From NCBI GenBank assembly GCA_012295275.1, contig CM022665.1, positions 21,548,502 to 21,612,501 of the forward strand: a DNA stretch of 64,000 nt. Reading direction: 5' to 3'. Under the pieces are notes generated by a model that had not been told where the DNA came from, made no database searches, and saw only the letters and a list, made by a program, of their open reading frames with translations. Positions 36,501-50,500 of this stretch are shown piece after piece. The stretch is from Chrysomallon squamiferum. Its lineage: Eukaryota; Mollusca; Gastropoda; Neomphalida; Peltospiridae. The stretch's first letter is position 1, and each line of letters opens with the position of its first letter. Both the position numbers and the translations under genes were made by a program.

Positions 36501-38436
36501 TTAGAATTACCATCACGTTTGTACGTTTTCATATTTTAAGTGGTTATATATGTGTATGATGAATTCATTTCCGTATATTGATTGTTAACATACAGTACAG
36601 ATTATAACACACATACACAAACACGTACATATGTACACATACATCCACTTAAACACATGCATAGACACAGAGACATACACCGAAACACATATAGAAACAG
36701 ACACAAATATACATACGCACACAAACACACAAATATACACAGAGGCAAATACAGATACACAACATACAACCACACACACACACACTTCTCTACTTGAGAC
36801 TTTCCTTTCTCATTAAGAGAAATTTACAACAGCCTTCGGCTCAATCATTTCACTTAAAACTAGTCAAATACAGCGATGCCACAGCAAAAGTAAAATATTA
36901 TATTAGCTGTAATTCAGTAGTTCCTGATTTAACTAAAATGGTAAATAATCATTAAAAACTGTCAATTAAAACGGAGCTGTAACATAATCAGAAAGCAAAC
37001 GGGCATTAATCCTATCATATACGTGTATAATCAGTTCAACCAAAAACACAGATAACTTCATTCTGGCACTAATTCTAAACAGCTTTGAGGCAATTTCAGA
37101 GTTTGAAAACTACAAATTGAAGCGTAGCCATCATTTTCAGATGAATAAATCTTTTTCACTGTTATGTTTATGCTGACGATACCAGTGTTTGCAACTCTGT
37201 ATGGCTTGATGCCAAGAGTCTCAGGAGGAAAAAAAAATTGTAAAAACTTACTGAATATACAATCATTTTTTAACTCAACTTGAAAGAATGAGAAAAAAGA
37301 TATAAACAAGATATAACGCACTGAATTTTGTACATTGTTATTATCAGTGACTGCCGTTATATATACAAGTACTAGTGTAATTTACCGTTATAAAAAAGTA
37401 ATCTTAGAAAGTACATTTTAAAATGTGTGTACATAATTCGTGGATTAAGACTATAATTACCATTTTATACATTTACTAGTTCTTCAGCAGCAAATAACAA
37501 AATGCTTGCTGAAGAGAAATGCAAAAAACACGTACACTAACGCAACATTTTATATATATATATTACGCCCATACATACAGACACACACACAAAGATACAT
37601 ATATACATACATACATTCATAAACACACACGCAAACGCAATTCCTTTAAAACAACAAGTATTACTTTCATTATAGACACACAAATATCATTACTAAACTC
37701 GCAGCGCGCTAGACATTATCAATAATATTTCATATTCACTGTTTGCTACTCCTGCAGCGATTTAACCATCATATCCGTGTTTTTATCAGTATTTAGTCGC
37801 TGTATTCTTGCGATTCGACAATCAGGTCAGAATACAGTGGCAGTCCTTTTATGGATAGTTTACTGTAGAACGATGATACAAGACAGAAATTAGTGACAGT
37901 CCTCTTACGGATATTAAGCTATGGAACGGTGTTACAAGTCAGAATGCAGTGGCATTACTGTTATTTATATTAAACTTTGGAGCGATGTTACTATCAAGTC
38001 AGAATATAGTGGCGCTCCTTTTATGGATATTAAACTAAAGAACGATTTTATCATCACGTTACAATATAGTGGCAGTTTTCTTATGAATATAAAATCATGG
38101 AACGATTTTACCATCACTCACAGAATTTAGAATCATTCCTCTAAGGACTATTAAATTGATATTTGTATTGGACGGAAAACCGACAGAGATTATCATTCGC
38201 GGAGCTGTATGAATATTCATGACAGAGGTAACCATCTGGGACTTTGACTGGGTGTGTTATTAAGCCGTGCAGAAAAACCACCTGTCTAACTAACTGGCAG
38301 TTTTGTCATTAATAGTTATGTACTTAACATATCGATGAGAAATTCAGAACCAAAATGTCATAATTAGCTTTCTGTTTAACTACAACTGAATGACAGCATT
38401 TATCTTCTTTTTCTTCTACTCCTTCATTTTTTTAAT

Positions 38437-38467
<31 letters not shown>

Positions 38468-39662
38468 TATTATTATTATTGTTTTTTTGAGAGGCTAAAG
38501 TGAAAATGGACATTGCACATTTATATTTATAGCATGACTCACTCACACAATTTGATATTCATTATCAGTTATTTTACTATATACTTCACTATGAGCGTGG
38601 TTTAATGTTTTAAAATGGAGCAGCATGGGGAACTGGAAAACAGCATTATAGACACAAACTATTGCTAATAATTATGAATACAGAAGTTTAGTTGTTGTTG
38701 TTATTATTTTTTTTTTTTTTTTTTTTTTTTTAAGTATTTTGGAAATATGAACAAAACACCGTTTCTTTCTTTCTTTCTTTCTTTTTTACAGTAAAGAGTA
38801 ATAACCGTCACACCCAAGTGAAGAAATGAGATTATCATTAACAGCAATCATTAATTTAAACTTTTGTCATATTACTGACATTAGCTGCGGCCTTCTCGAC
38901 ATCGACGACAGCAATAACGGACACGACAATAATTAATTAATACAATTAATTAACCAGTCATCAATAACGGCTTTTACGTAAAGACTCTAGAGGAACGGGA
39001 GAGAAAAAGTCAAAAAAAAAAATATAAAAAAATCATTTTCTCGCGTATCAACGAGATTTAAGTGATTTCTGAAATACCAGTTCCGGTTACACTGCGCAAG
39101 GAATGCTGTATCCGTTACAGCGCTACGAACGTCAAGAACAAAAAGAAATGTGATAGAGTTTATTATCTGCTGTCTGTTGGAGTTAATGTGCTATTACATC
39201 AGTATAGGATTGTTGTTACGTTGCGAAAACAGTTGTTGCAAAGCCATAACGCGACAAACAAAAAGCTATGTAAGTGATAAATATACAGATTGTGGATTAA
39301 CTGAAATATTAAACACGATTAAAATCAGCGTACTTAACACAAATTTCTGTGCCGTTTTGTTTATCGATGCTGGTTATTAGTCACCGATTATTGAAGATTC
39401 GAATATTTTATTTTTCAGTAAAAAAAAAAATTAATACTACTTTTATTCAAACGGAACGAATATTAATAATAAAACGAAGTCATTTAAATATTTATCATTA
39501 TACTTATAATGAACATTTTCTTTTTTGCTGTAAGTTATTGAAACCAGAAGTGTTTTGTATAATTTTAAGTAACACACAGACACACACACACACAGACACA
39601 CAGACACACAGACACACACACACTCACTCACTCACTCACTCGCTGTCTTACTCAGTCTGTCA

Positions 39663-39695
<33 letters not shown>

Positions 39696-39929
39696 CTCTC
39701 TCCCTCTCCCTCTTCCTCTATCCCCCCTCTCCCTCCGCGCTCCTTCTCCCTCTCCCTTTCCTATCTCCCTCTCCCTCCCTCTCTCCCCCTCTCTCCCCCT
39801 CTCTCCCCTCTCTCCCCTCTCTCCCTCTCTCCCCCCGTCTCTCCCCATCTCTCCCTTTGTCTCTCTCTGTCTCTCTGTCTTTCTCTCTTTCAGTCTTTCT
39901 CTCTTTCAGTCTTTCTCTCTTTCAGTCTT

Positions 39930-39964
<35 letters not shown>

Positions 39965-40010
39965 TTCAGTCTTTGTCTCTCTTTCAGTCTTTGTCTCTCT
40001 CAGTCTCTCT

Positions 40011-40082
<72 letters not shown>

Positions 40083-40628
40083 CAGACAGTGGGCAGAAAG
40101 AGAAGAAAAATAAAACATTCTTACACACTATAAAGTATTTTTCAACGCTTCTTGTCAAGTCTAGTTCTCGTTACATAGAAGATAACAAGCCATCTGTTAT
40201 TTTACTCGTTTCTTATACGTCTTTAATGATGTTTCTCGCTTTCTCGGATTTATATTTACCTAACATTTGTGTTTCAGGGTTTTTCGACAGTCCGGTTATC
40301 GCTTTGTTTTTGTTTTTCGGGCGGGGTGTGTGTGTGTTTTTTTATTATTTTTTTTTTTGGGGGGGGAGGGTTCTGCCCATCAGAGTCATCATATATCCAA
40401 CAAAAATTTGCATGGTTAACTGTTTTTATTATTCGTGTTAGCATTAGGCGGGCAAGAAGCATAGAGAGCAGAAGTAGAATGGGAAACTCGAACCTAGTAA
40501 ATGAGAAATAATGAAGAATAACAGTTTAAATTATGTGTGGAATTGCGATAACAAATAAGTACCAACTGACTTTAATAATAACAACAACAACAATAGTAAT
40601 AATAATAGTAATAATAATAGTAGTAGTA

Positions 40629-40693
<65 letters not shown>

Positions 40694-41544
40694 GTGTTGC
40701 AGTGTGTAGAAAGGTAATTTCTTAAAATGTTATTGCCTTTTTTCTTTTCTCTCGTTCTAGTTTTAAAACAAAAACTTCTCTCGAAGTTACTAATTAAACG
40801 ACGACAAAATCCCGGTCTAGATATTTTGATAAATAACATTATTAGAAGAGAGAATACGATAGCTATTCCTATTAATAACCGAAACAGGTGCTCGAGAGGT
40901 CTTATCATTTTGCACAAATGATCCTCTTGGACTGAGCAGACAGCTTAAAGTATTGCTATCAAAGTACACGTGTAATAGACAGACAAACAGCTTATCGCGA
41001 ATCATTCAACGCTAACATCTTAAGGTGCTTTCATATCGCAAGACTTCTGTTAACCTATCGGTAACATTAAAGAGAACTTTCGGTGATAATCACACGTGGT
41101 TGAAACATATTTTTGTATATTTCCATTTATCAGTATTTATAATATTTGACAGAAATAAAAAAAATACTCGGATATTTTAGAAAGGTATGTTTAAAAAAAA
41201 AAAAAAAAAAAAACTCTAAAACATGTATTCTCCGAAGTGTGAAAATGTATGTTCACTCCGAGCTATAAAAAGGTATGTTTGCTCGAAAGTACGAAAGTAC
41301 GAAAAATATGTAAGCTATTTCTGTCCTTATGTTAACAACACTATTTTTCTTTAAAAATTGAATGTTTTAATTCCATTTCAATTAACGATCCTAATTTAAT
41401 ATTAATAGTTATTCGTTCGAATCCATGTTAAATAAAGATGTGTTAATTAAGTAATTAACAGTTTATTAAGAATGAGAATTAAAATTTAAAAAAAAGAAAA
41501 AAAAAAAAAAGGCTTATAGCACCATTAGGATTTAAATATTGTAA

Positions 41545-41589
<45 letters not shown>

Positions 41590-44500
41590 AATAATAATAA
41601 TAATAAGTGACCACATCATATAGCATCATATGCAATTTAATAAGTACGATCGTTTTGTGTACACAATAATTAGTAGTATGCCGTATTCATGTATAAAGTA
41701 GGATATCGGATCGTACCAAACGAAATTCATATTGTTGAAAATATCAATCGTTTAAGTATTTTATGCACACATGTATACAATAATACTAATATACACACAC
41801 AGCGAGAGACACACACAGACATATACGTATACACACACACAAAAGTCACACAAACGTCTATAGAATTATATCAAATTGTAAATCAATTATTCTTATTTTA
41901 TCATCGTAATGCTAACACTAAATCCAGACAGGTCGAAAAAAATACAACATATTTTTTCTTTCTTTGTTTTTGTCAGTTGTTTCTGTTTTGACGTTGACAT
42001 GGGCGTTACTAACATAAACATCCTGTGAAATGGCTGACATACCTCATCAGAATGAAATTTAAATGTATGATTGATTCTTTCCATGAAGAATGTTGATCAC
42101 GCCAAAACCGTGCGCAGATACAGGGGCGGGACGCAGTTAGCGCGGATAGACACACACACATACACACACTCACAGGCAGACAAACACGCACACGCACACA
42201 CACTTACAAACATCCTACTTTATCCACCGAATTTATGAAATGTAATCAGGAAGAAGTATTAAGGTAATTAATTACTTCTTGTTTACATGTCGATACAAAT
42301 AATAAGCATTTGTTGACTTAGTTAATTACTTATCTACCGCAAACACTGAAGTCATCATTCAGTCACATAAACCTAATTTACAAAAAGAAAAAATTAGATA
42401 GAAAAGGAAATAGGGTCGGAATCTCGAAGTCGGTTTTTGGAAAATTTAGCCAGTATCAGAACGAGTAACATCATCTCTTTTCAATACAACGTAAATTCAA
42501 ATATCGTTAGGTTACAAGACAGCATCTTTGTTGATAGAAAGATAATAGCAGTTTAGTTTAATCCTAGTTCTAGCAATTAGATCTTTATGACTTACTATTT
42601 CAACTAGATTATATTTATTTTTATATATATATTGTTTGTTTTTGGGTTTTTTTTTTACTAAGACAAACTGCGATTTATCTTACTTTGAAACGGTTTAATT
42701 AGCAGAAAATTGACGACTGCAAACACGCACGTATTAGAAAAATAATCTTAGAAAAAAATGTAAAACAAACTTAATAATACTTATTGTCGTCATCATCATC
42801 ATCATCATTAGTATTAGTATTAGTATTATTTACTGATTTGTTTTTGGATTTTTTTATTAACACATTTAATACCGTCAAATACTGCTTCCCTCGGTTCTCA
42901 GATGCTGGATTCGGCCCTACCACCACCATTGTGCGGGGAGTGTAAACCGTGTTTATCGATAACACGGCATATTAATAAAATATATTGTTACATACAGTGT
43001 GCGACTAGAACGTAACAAGGTGCTAATAAATCTTTCAATAAGCTCGACTTACGGCGTAAAATTAGTCTAAAGACAGTGACGTCACAGCAGTTGTTATGGT
43101 TACACCAACACAGAAAACGCGTTCCAATTTTAAAGCATGGGAGTGATTGTAACATTGTTAAACTATCGCTGATTCAAGTTGATGATACTTTAAATCATAA
43201 TCATCAACGTTGTTGTTGTTGTTGTTGTTGTTATTATTATTATTATTATTATCATCATCATCATTATTATACAGTAATATATAATGTTTGTCTGAATTTA
43301 AATTATTTTAAGAAGAAGTATTTTAAGTATCAACACTTTCAACACACTTTTGGTTTACTTTTATCTTACTTTATGTACTTTTAAGTCTAAGGACCAAAGA
43401 TAACGAAACAAGATACACGATAATATCATATTTTCGTTACTGTTAGTATATGTTTAATATGTATCTTTCGATATAAAGGAAGGCACATATTACAGCTTTT
43501 AATAAACCTAGCCTCAGCATGTTAATATTTCAGTAGAAATACCGAGAACGATCGACCCTGGGGTCAGTCACACCGCGCGTCATATCTCCATCATTAAACA
43601 ACAGTCTACATAGCTCCATTATTAAACAACAGTCTACATATCTCCATCATTAAACAACAGTCTACATAGCTCCATTATTAAACAACAGTCTACATATCGC
43701 CATCATTAAACAACAGTCTACATAGCTCCATTATTAAACAACAGTCTACATAGCTCCATTATTAAACAACAGTCTACATAGCTCCATTATTAAACAACAG
43801 TCTACATATCGCCATCATTAAACAACAGTCTACATATCGCCATCATTAAACAACAGTCTACATATCGCCATCATTAAACAACAGTCTACATAGCTCCATT
43901 ATTAAACAACAGTCTACATATCGCCATCATTAAACAACAGTCTACATATCGCCATCATTAAACAACAGTCTACATATCGCCATCATTAAACAACAGTCTA
44001 CATATCGCCATCATTAAACAACAGTCTACATATCGCCATCATTAAACAACAGTCTACATAGCTCCATTATTAAACAACAGACTACATATCGCCATCATTA
44101 AACAACAGTCTACATATCGCCATCATTAAACAACAGTCTACATAGCTCCATTATTAAACAACAGTCTACATATCGCCATCATTAAACAACAGTCTACATA
44201 TCGCCATCATTAAACAACAGTCTACATAGCTCCATTATTAAACAACAGACTACATATCGCCATCATTAAACAACAGTCTACATATCTCCATCATTAAACA
44301 ACAGTCTTCATATCGCCATCATTAAACAACAGTCTACATAGCTCCATCATTAAACAACAGTCTACATAGCTCCATTATTAAACAACAGTCTACATAGCTC
44401 CATTATTAAACAACAAACTACACTGCTTACTTCATTATTCGTTAAAACTAATGAATTGTTTTTTGTTTTGTTTTTTTAAACACAAGAAGAAATTGTTGCT

Positions 44501-47500
44501 TTCTGAGAAAATAATGGATCCAATCGTCCATACTACAGTGATGTGTTGTTAGTTACAGTTTGGGTGGTAAGAAAGACATACACACGTAATATGTCACGCA
44601 TTACTGTGGATTCACGTAATAATGTTCAGATGGAATGACATCACAATGACTGAATATTAATTGTCATGTCAGTGTTTCTGTCGTCGACAAATTGGTTGGT
44701 TCTTACGATATTTATTACAAGTTATTATTAGTAACTGTTTATAATACTTTTATTTATCTTAAGCTTTTATTAGTTATTATTTACTGCACGTTTTACAATT
44801 TAAAAAATTACTATTTATTATACATTTTACTGCAAGTTTTTAGCAGTTTGTTTGTTCTCTTTCTTCTTTTTTTTTCCGACATAACAATCCAATGCTTCCA
44901 AAACAAAAAATAAGCAAAATATTTTAGCTAAAAATACATAGAAATGTATCAAAATAAAAATCGCCTTCAGCTGACAGGTTTTTGTTTGCAAAGACAACAA
45001 GAAAAAGAAAAAATATATAAATAAATCCTAGGAAAAAAATAACAACCCAAAACACAATTAATAAAAAGCGCGATGTAAATCTCTACATAAAAGTGACTGA
45101 AATAATATTAGAAACAAACGATAGATACGAAAATAAAATCTGGTTTCTAAAAACAAGATTTCAAGAGGTGGGAAAGTTTAAAAAAAAAGAAAAAAAGATA
45201 GCCTTTAAGCTTTTAACATCAGACAAGAAAATGGTGTGAAATTTAGATTTTTAAAACACAGGCGGCGAAAACATGAAACCGCTTCTATTCTTGCAGACTG
45301 CCTGGGGATGCACTTGCTAAGATATGTTGTTTTCGAAAGAAACTTTTTTTTTTTCTCTCTCTCTTTTTTCTGCTCTCTCCTCTAAGCAAAGAATCAAATT
45401 ACCGTTACTACCTACTCGCCACAGAACCTGAATAGTTCCTGCATCATGATATATTTTATAGCCCCCGTGTAGTCAGGCAACGATAAACAAAACATCGCTA
45501 GTTTTCTGTAAATCGCAAAAAGCAGACAAATGAGACGGTATCTTTGGTAACAGCAGCGAAAAACAAAATCCCTTTAGTTTACTGCTCTGAGGCGCGAATT
45601 CAAGGTGGGAAGCACAAAGGACACGCTCGTTCTATTTTATTTTGTATTTATTCATGTATTCATTCATTCATTTTATTTTATTTTTAAGAAAAAACAATAT
45701 TTTTTATTTTTTGTTATTTTCTTTTCTTTTTTTTTCTTTGCTCTCTTCAGAAATAGTCTTGAAACAAAAAATAAATAATACCCTTTTTTCTTCTTCGTTC
45801 TGTACAAGTAACATGATGACAACTCAGTGCTGATTTATATAATACTACATACGCAGCCTTGCTATGCTGACGTAATATGAACGACGAGACAAAACAGTCT
45901 TGGACATGTTCCACATAGATGGTAATCCCGTTTTCGTTCAGGATTTATTTAGAAACGCCCATTTCAGAAAACAAAAATGTTTTCACAGTTTCTGTGTACA
46001 TAAATAAATAAAATACCGTAACCACTGTGCCACTGCAGTTAGTAGCCTAACTACTACAATAGCGTAACCTCGGTGCCACATGGGAGAACGACAGTTTCTC
46101 CAATGACACTGTAGCCAATAATTTAATCCCACTCCACCGCGGTCACTTCCTTTATTATTACAGCTTCTATGGTTACATATCTACAAACATGTCTAATACT
46201 AATCTAACACGGTCATTCATCAGTGGCGTTCCCAGTTTTTAGTTCACAACTTGAAACACAAACGAAAGAATAATAAATAAAACAGTCTTGTCCCCCCCAC
46301 CCTATGTCCTGCCCTTCCCTGTGGAGAATACAAGACTTTCTTTACACAACATTAGCACTGTTCTTCTGTTTATAATTTGGTTTTATCTTAGGATGATGCG
46401 TCAGTTCTGCTTTCATAGCATGAGTCAGTGAGTTAGTCAAATATTAATGATTTAATTATGACTGAAGAAACGGCACAGCATTTTAAAACGTAGACTGGAC
46501 AGAGATCATCATGAGAACATGTTCTGGTTTTCTAGAAAAGAATGATGCAATCGAAGTAAGGCTTTTACTGAGAGTTAGCTGTGTGTTTCCTACTGCAGCA
46601 GTTAGACTAAGAAGAAAGTATGTAGACAACGTAGAGACGCACATAAACGTACATATAATTTTATATTTTATTTTCATAAGTTATAGAGTTAATCTCGTTA
46701 TAAGCAAAATCTTAAACTTATTTAACTTAACTTATTTAAATGCACTTCACTGCCGTTACGAACAGCTAATTAAAAGTCGCTGGTATGTAATGTGAGTCTG
46801 TAAGAAAGTGATAAAATATTTTAATTTAGAATAACTCTAAAAATTATAGACCATTTCAGGTATATATATTCGATATATATTCAAGTAATATGTAGTACGT
46901 AATTAATCAAACACCAGTAGCAGTAGCAACAACAACAGCAGCAACAGCAGCGACGACAGCAGCAACAGCAACCACAGCTTCAATATCAACTTCAGTAGCA
47001 ATAGTAGTAGTAGCAGTACTAGTAGTAGTGGCAGTAGTAGTAGTAGTAGTAGTAAAAATATCATTTAACGCACCGCGGAACGGTTAACCTAATTTCATCT
47101 CTAACATCTTCATAATTCAAAAACACCTTAGCAAAAATATGTCGTGGAACAAAAAGAAAAAATGAATCGTGCCCAGCGTGCTTCCTCTAAAAAGTCGCAC
47201 CTTGTCAGCATCGTCGTTCCCGTAGACACCGAGTGACCCAACCAGGACGTCAGGCACCCCGCACTGACAAACACCTAGCGTGGTATGCTAAAAACAACTG
47301 GCGTTCTTTCCTGCAACCTTGGATCCAGAGATTTAGCACGCCAATGTCAGATAGTATGTTCAGGGTCTTAAAGTGAGCAAGCAGACGAGAATGCCATTTC
47401 ACGGTTGACCATTCGGGACATATTTCAGATCAACGATGTTCGTATTAAATATTATTAAATGGTTCCATACTGATACGTACGAATACGGGTACACAGGAAA

Positions 47501-50500
47501 TTACCTGATATTTTATATTTCTTTTTAAGATGCACAAAAAATAAAATAATATAAAGAAAGAACAGCAATATTAAATTAGAGTGACAGACAACCATTTAAA
47601 TAAGCTGTTTAAAGGATTATTACAGCTAGTGTTGCTGTAGGCGTGTACTCAGACATTTTAACACCATTACAGAAATAATTAACATGTATGTTAAACAGAG
47701 GTTGAACACGATTACTGTTTAATTATCCTGGTATTTTTGTTAAAGACTAAATTAAGACCAGAATGGCCAACCGTACTATTCTCGTCTGCATGTCAAATAC
47801 ACATAAGACGACATTCTGCTGTGTCAAATCAATGTGGCGGCGCCTTTTGACGAAAATTATTTATCGATAGTGGTTCACCAGTTTCTTCTTCTTCTTCTTC
47901 TTCTTCTTCTTCTTCTTCTCCTCCTCTACCTTTTTATTTATTTATTTATTTATTATTTTTGATTATTTGTTTCTGTATGGTTGACCCTTAAACAGAATTT
48001 AAGTACAGAATTACGAACACGGTGCAGCAAACTCATTCTGTTGTTATTTGTACGCTGTAATGATAAAGAACGAAGCAGGAATACGGCCCGATAATTAATT
48101 TTTAATCATTTAATGTATTTGAACTGTACATCTTTTGTCCATAATACTTTAAAATATCATCCTTATTTTATAATAATAATAATAAATACAACAATAATAA
48201 TAATTTACTATACAACATCACATATCTACATTTGGAAAAGACACAATAGCCGTGTCCCTTGTTAATCGGTAGTTGTGTTTATACAACTAGTGTTTAGAGG
48301 GAAATATTTCCGTCAATTATATTTATCTTTAAAATACCAAGGCAAATTTCCTGGAACGAAAATGAGTTTCATTCCAGACGCTCATAAAACATTTTGATAT
48401 AGAGGGGTCGTGTCAGAGATTTTCTTCCGAGGAGAGGTGAATGCCGTAATTTTTACTTCTGACTGGCAGCAAAGAACCTCTGTGTAAACTTTCTCAGAAA
48501 GAACAACAGTGGTTTTTAATTGATGAAAAATAACAAAGTAGTTGCTGGAACTGGATTAAAAAAAAAGACTTAACAGTAGCATCAAGAAAGAATTATTAAT
48601 TTTATCAGTTCTGTTAAACTGTTAAAAAGTTAGTTAAAAGTTACTCACAACTGTTGTTCATTAATAATGACGTATAAAATCGAAATATAATGAGATGTGT
48701 TTAAACAAATGTTCATTCTCTTATTTGTAACAAATGTTATAAATCTGTTAGACACATGTATTTATGTGTTTATTAGACGCGTTACAAATCTGAGTATGAG
48801 ACACATTACAAATCTGTGTTTATGAGACACGTTACAAATCTGTGTTTATGAGAAACGTTACAAATCTGTGTTTATGAGAAACGTTACAAATCTGTGTTTA
48901 TTGGAAACATTACAAATCTGTGTTTATTGGAAACATTACAAATCTGTGTTTATTGGAAACATTACAAATCTGTGTTTATTGGAAACATTACAAATCTGTG
49001 TGCATTAGACGCGTTACGAAACTTTGTCTATGAGATGCTTTCAAGGCTGGATACTGTTCGTGTCTCTACACACCTGAATAACCTTCGTGTCTCTACACAC
49101 CTGAAAGCGTCCCTCGCAGCAGTCTTCCAGTTCTAGGTGTGACGGGAAAAGACACTTGTCGCGTTCTCGTACAAGGGTAAATATTTCCGGCGACTTGGAA
49201 TGCTTCAGCTGTTTAACGTTAAGATCGGACTGCGACCTAGACATGTTTTGTCGTGTTTGACTTGTTGTTGTTCTCGTCCAGTATTTGTCTTCGTCAGATC
49301 CTTGTCGATACATCCTCTTGGCGTCATCTCCAGCGTTTGTAGCCTCGTTTTGAGATACCAGACAGGCGTGTCAGAGGTTACTGTCCAATATTTCCTGCTT
49401 ATTCAACGTTACAGCCCTCTATTTTTTTGGACACATCAGTCTAGATATTGTGATTATATTTCCTAGATCAACTAACTTGTACATATGAATCTGACAGTTG
49501 GGATTCTAAGCCATAGACTAATGAACTTGGATCACTGTTTTGTATGAAAGGTCAACAAGTTTTAATACAAAAATATGAAATATAACCAGACCGTGCAAGC
49601 AACAGTAAAAGAAAACAAAAAATTCAAGTAAATGTAAATTAAGTAAGGAAGAACAAAAACAGTGAAAGAAAAAGGAAGGATGAGAACTGAATATTGAAAA
49701 ATGGAGAGAAAGAAGAAAAAGAAAAAACTGGAGGCGGAGAGGTGGAAAAAGCTTTTTTAACCAGTATTTTCAGAAATCTTAGATCTGCATCTGAATTACG
49801 TTCCTTTGGGAACTAAAATATACACTGTATTTATCATAATAGTGAAAAACAAATTTACAGTAACGAACTTTTCAAAACAATGGAAACTATAACAAAACTG
49901 AGCCTACAGGAGCGTAGTACAATCTTGTTTCTAATATTAACATCTTGTTTGTATTACTGCATTGAAACACGTGAATATAATAAACAGAGATAATAATCAC
50001 AGTGACATTTACTATAATCATAAACTGTTTCAGTTTAAAACTGAACGAGTTACAAACCCAAGGGCAGAGCCATTATATCAATTATTAATAATTATGAAAT
50101 ATGCACGACAAACACGTTCTCCAAGTTCATCTCTCTCCGTTATTTCTGCATGGCTTATTTTGGTTAAAATGTGGCAAGACGTAACCAGTAAAGTATCTAC
50201 TACTCCAGGAAAAGGATTGTGTTCAGTAAATTCTTTCAATATCTGTGGTAAAGACAACTATAAAACCCCATATACTGTATAATCTAAAACGTAAAGGCTA
50301 CGTTTACAGTTATTAAACATTTTAGATCCCAGCCAAGATATTTTGTTGTTTCTGTCTGGACTAAGAAACAAAACTGGTCTAACAGTCCAGCAGAACATTA
50401 AAAGAAATCGTTACAGAAATTACAAACGGTAGTTTTAAACACAAGATAGAAACAGGTCCTGGGAGGTCTAGTGCATGTGCTGTGTACGGGATGGAATAGC

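Noticed and set aside
43590-44417. 28-bp array considered as a CRISPR
   Set aside because: Units are contiguous with no unique spacers, and the context is a eukaryotic intron; it is a satellite.
45240-45310. Possible terminal exon on the minus strand ([16 protein letters not shown] then stop) for the nested candidate gene
   Set aside because: Only 16 codons after a plausible AG; too short to separate from chance.
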